From Bradysia coprophila (Eukaryota > Arthropoda > Insecta > Diptera > Sciaridae), in NCBI RefSeq assembly GCF_014529535.1, contig NC_050738.1, positions 3,604,588 to 3,668,587 on the forward strand: DNA of 64,000 bases, in the 5' to 3' direction. The translations under genes were made by a program, and so were the position numbers. Shown piece after piece: positions 61,011-64,000 of this stretch (its first letter is position 1; each line of letters starts with the position of its first letter). The notes beneath the pieces are model-generated. The model saw only the letters and a program-made list of their open reading frames with translations, was not told the DNA's origin and searched no databases.

Positions 61011-64000
61011 CGAAAGTCAGACACGTGAAAAGATTGGTGAAGGGATTTTTGGCTAAATTGTGAGACAATCTGTGTGCTCATAAAAGACTTTACTGAGTAC
61101 GAAAATTTCAATGGCTAATAGAAAATGTTTCACATTAACACACTTATGGGATAGTAGTCTGTAACTTAAAGTTAGTTTGCAATTCACTAAAAATCCTTAA
61201 AATTCGCCAAAATTTCACTGACATTTTCAATTATTATCGCTCTACTTTTATTTAGGGGTTTCCTATTTATTATTAAGAGCTACACGATCGATTTCCTATT
61301 TAAACCACTTAGTCAAGTTGGGACCCTTTTCAACGGTGATAAATATTTCTGCCATTAATTTTCCTTTTAGTCTAATGCGTCTGCAAATTCTTGTTGGTGC
61401 AAAGTGGTGGTTCAGCAAGATAACCTTGAGATCGGTATAAACTTTCAAGAAAGTTTGTGGCTGTTGTTGTTGAAGCAATTAGGAACCAGTGTAACAAATT
61501 CTCTCTAACAAAACAATTAAACTGCAGTCTGTTTATGTGCACACGATTTCAAGACTCTTTACTCAGCTGAAAAACTTTCGAAAAACTAAATTTAGATTTA
61601 GCGCCATTTTCAGCTTGTTTTCGTGTATATAACCCGTACCGTGCACATCAAGAATCATGTTTTATCCTTATACGTATATATTAGGGTATACGGGCAAAAA
61701 TGTTCCATCAGTTTCTACAACCTAAACGAGAAGTTAACAATAAACTTTTCATTTTTTCCATATCAATAAATTTGTAGTAGTTTCACTTACAGCACACATT
61801 ACATTACATTACACTCCACACTATTCCGTTTATCGATTTATTTAAAAGGTGAATCTTTCTTTGGGAGATAGCACCAAATAATATTTTTGCTTCATTGCAG
61901 TAAACATGAAAATGCCAATCCCCTTTTTTCCAGTAAAGCAAGTGCAAACGGAGGGTTTTTTATTCAAGTTTTTCGAGTACGATTATTACGTTAATGAAAT
62001 TATGGTTAAACGTGGCAAGTCCCACTTGTATAAAGATGTTCAAGAATTGGGTGTGGGCTGGGAGAACTACATTTCAATTTTTGTCAACGAATTCGTTGAA
62101 TGTGTTCAAGGATGAAGAATGTGATCAATGTAAATGAATGACAATGCAGTCTTCCGATTCTACTTGTCACTGTATGGTTCAATTGATAATATGTAATAAC
62201 AGTGTGGGGAAGCAATATTCTAGGATTTAAATCAGACGATGTGCACCGAAAGGCTAACTGATAAGGCTTTTCGAAATGCAGGCCACAATTTGTGTTAAAG
62301 TTCATTGTGAAATGCATTTTGTGAAGTAGGTGGCTCTGTAATAAAAACTAACTAGAATCTGTGGGAAATTTCTCCAACTTACTGCAATGGATGAACCTCA
62401 AAATTCGGATTAGAATTACTCTTCATTTACTGTATCTTTACCATCATATTACTCAAAGAGAAATGGCGCAAGAAATGACAAAAAATTGATTGTAATTATT
62501 GAAAAACGGATAATCATCCACAACAACTACTACGACAAAAAATATTTACTTCCTGTTAATGCGGTCATATTGGAAATTGTATGTTAAAACTGGCGAAGTA
62601 ATAGATTCCCAATTCACTATAACGTGTAATTGAACAAAATAAGCAGAAGATATAATGTTAATATCGCGCTACGCATGTCGTTTCTACAAGATTAAAAAAA
62701 AATTGTCCTAAAATCCTCATGCACATAATCCTGCAACAGCTACTACTTAATCGCCAGTTCATCTTTATTCAGCTGAAGCAAAACAACTCAAGACCACATA
62801 AATTTTGGTTCAGTAGTTGCCTTAGACTAGAGAACAGAAAAACAGCCAAAGCGTTAACCAAATTGTGATATAAGCATCATCACGAAATAGTTTGTAATTA
62901 CAAAGGTAATTTCAGTCTCAAGATGACCGACCATGTCGGTCGAAATCTTAAAATAAACAAATTCCTGCATCAATTTGGGTCAAAGCAATCACACCCATCG
63001 ACTTTCATCTTGTGGGAAACCTGTTATTGAAATATGTTCCGAAGTCAACAGAAAATTGAAGTAACTGAAAAGTCCAATACCTTTTCTACGTTATGGAACT
63101 ATGTTGCACAAGGAACGAAGGCAGAATTATTGCACGAATCATGAAAATTAGATATAGTTCAATTGGGCTGACATAATGCAATTAGAGCAATGTCAGCATT
63201 AGGAACATAACGTACATGTTACTTGCAAAGTAAATTTAAAATTTAAGTTTCGATATTTTCAAAAATAGTAACTCATGTTCGAGCATTCCATTATCATGAA
63301 AAACTGCTGAAAGAACTGCTGGAAGATTTTAAATTTAAGAATAAAAGATGAGGGTCGGTCTAGAGTTATCGTCATTCTGTAGAAATTACTGGCAGATATG
63401 GGTCACATAAAAATCATTTTGATTAAACCTTACCCGAGTCTGGCATTTCTTGCAACCACAAGTATATTTTTAAGTGTATTCGTGGAGAATTAAAACCATC
63501 ATCATTTCATTGGTCTCATATGGTAAATGTAAATGCACACGGCAAATTCGCCAATTATCAACAGTTTTACAGAGCTCGCTTTCAAACTCTATTGTACACT
63601 CTATTGTACACTGTTATTGTGATATCATAAGTAGGAGCAAAATGCAATTTTAACACTCAAGGTAATGCAAATCTTCAGGAGATCACAAAAAATATGTCAC
63701 CCAACAGATGCGCATATTTTGCTTGGTGTAGCGCTAACGATAGAATTGATGGAATGTGGTGAATATGGTTGCATAAATGTTTGGAAAAGTATTTTACTAC
63801 TGCAAACGTTCTATTGAAATCGTCAATGCTACAATTAAGTGAACTTGCGCTACTCTCCTTGTAACCTTTTATTACTCTTTTTTCACTTTGCCGATAATGC
63901 TTCCATTTAAAAAGCAGCGACAACGAATAATAAGTATTTGTCTTATCAATTATCAATTCTGTTTCGTTTTGTTCAATATTTTTTTCGCCCTTTTTTAGCT
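61011..64000. other. No confident gene
   Basis: AT-rich sequence. Apart from the possible small ORF at 61906 and a repeat copy near 63735-63840, nothing was recognised. Confidence 0.4.
61906..62115 (+). CDS. Possible short exon or small ORF
   Basis: Sixty-nine codons (MKMPIPFFPVKQVQTEGF...) directly after a good acceptor-like TTCATTGCAG at 61900. Charged/aromatic composition looks protein-like. No family recognised and no donor assigned; it may be chance. Confidence 0.2.
   Translation: MKMPIPFFPVKQVQTEGFLFKFFEYDYYVNEIMVKRGKSHLYKDVQELGVGWENYISIFVNEFVECVQG

Overview
The window is eukaryotic nuclear DNA, AT-rich, with GT-AG introns of about 60-80 bp inside genes of clear animal type. Gene content (a Ret receptor tyrosine kinase with cadherin-like ectodomain, eukaryotic GMP synthase, Mcm10), short introns and heavy MITE load fit an insect, most likely a nematoceran dipteran such as a fungus gnat. 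That placement is inference; no taxon-diagnostic marker was found.

Layout. 58-12739 (+) holds the Ret homologue, cut at its 5' end by the window. Its 7.8-kb intron contains a complete three-exon nucleoside diphosphate kinase gene (4609-5387, +) with a predicted signal peptide. 14.6-17.4 kb holds two related foldback elements around a small intronless gene on the minus strand whose product ends in Thr-Gln-Gly-Gln-Asn-Pro repeats (15339-15809). 18324-22978 (-) is a complete 12-exon GMP synthase gene. 23.3-28.2 kb is mostly non-coding. 28250-30493 (+) is a complete three-exon Mcm10. 31.1-34.6 kb starts with two orphan exons and then becomes a stack of nested transposable-element relics. 34763-35269 (-) is a small acidic protein of unknown function. 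Divergent from it, 36132-41895 (+) encodes a very large protein (about 1,876 aa) combining ankyrin-like repeats, an HELTH zinc-metallopeptidase-like motif and a NACHT/STAND-like NTPase region; its frame stays open for 85 codons beyond the TAG. 42.3-55.6 kb is low-complexity, T-rich, repeat-laden sequence. 55604-56985 (-) carries the three 3' exons of a YjbQ/UPF0047 family gene. 57-64 kb is largely non-coding, with a palindromic 20-bp minisatellite and a hairpin at 60.35-60.74 kb.

Functionally, GMP synthase (purine synthesis), Mcm10 (replication initiation) and NDK (NTP balance) are housekeeping or metabolic, and Ret is a neuronal/gut signalling receptor. Nothing suggests they act as a unit. 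The most unusual locus is the zincin-STAND-ankyrin protein at 36-42 kb. The mobile-element record is rich: TTAA-bounded piggyBac-like MITEs (at least six near-complete copies), three hAT-type MITEs with exact 8-bp target duplications, a TA-flanked near-perfect foldback, a 5S-rRNA-derived and a tRNA-derived relic. All exon joins were made by eye from splice signals and reading phase, without transcript evidence.
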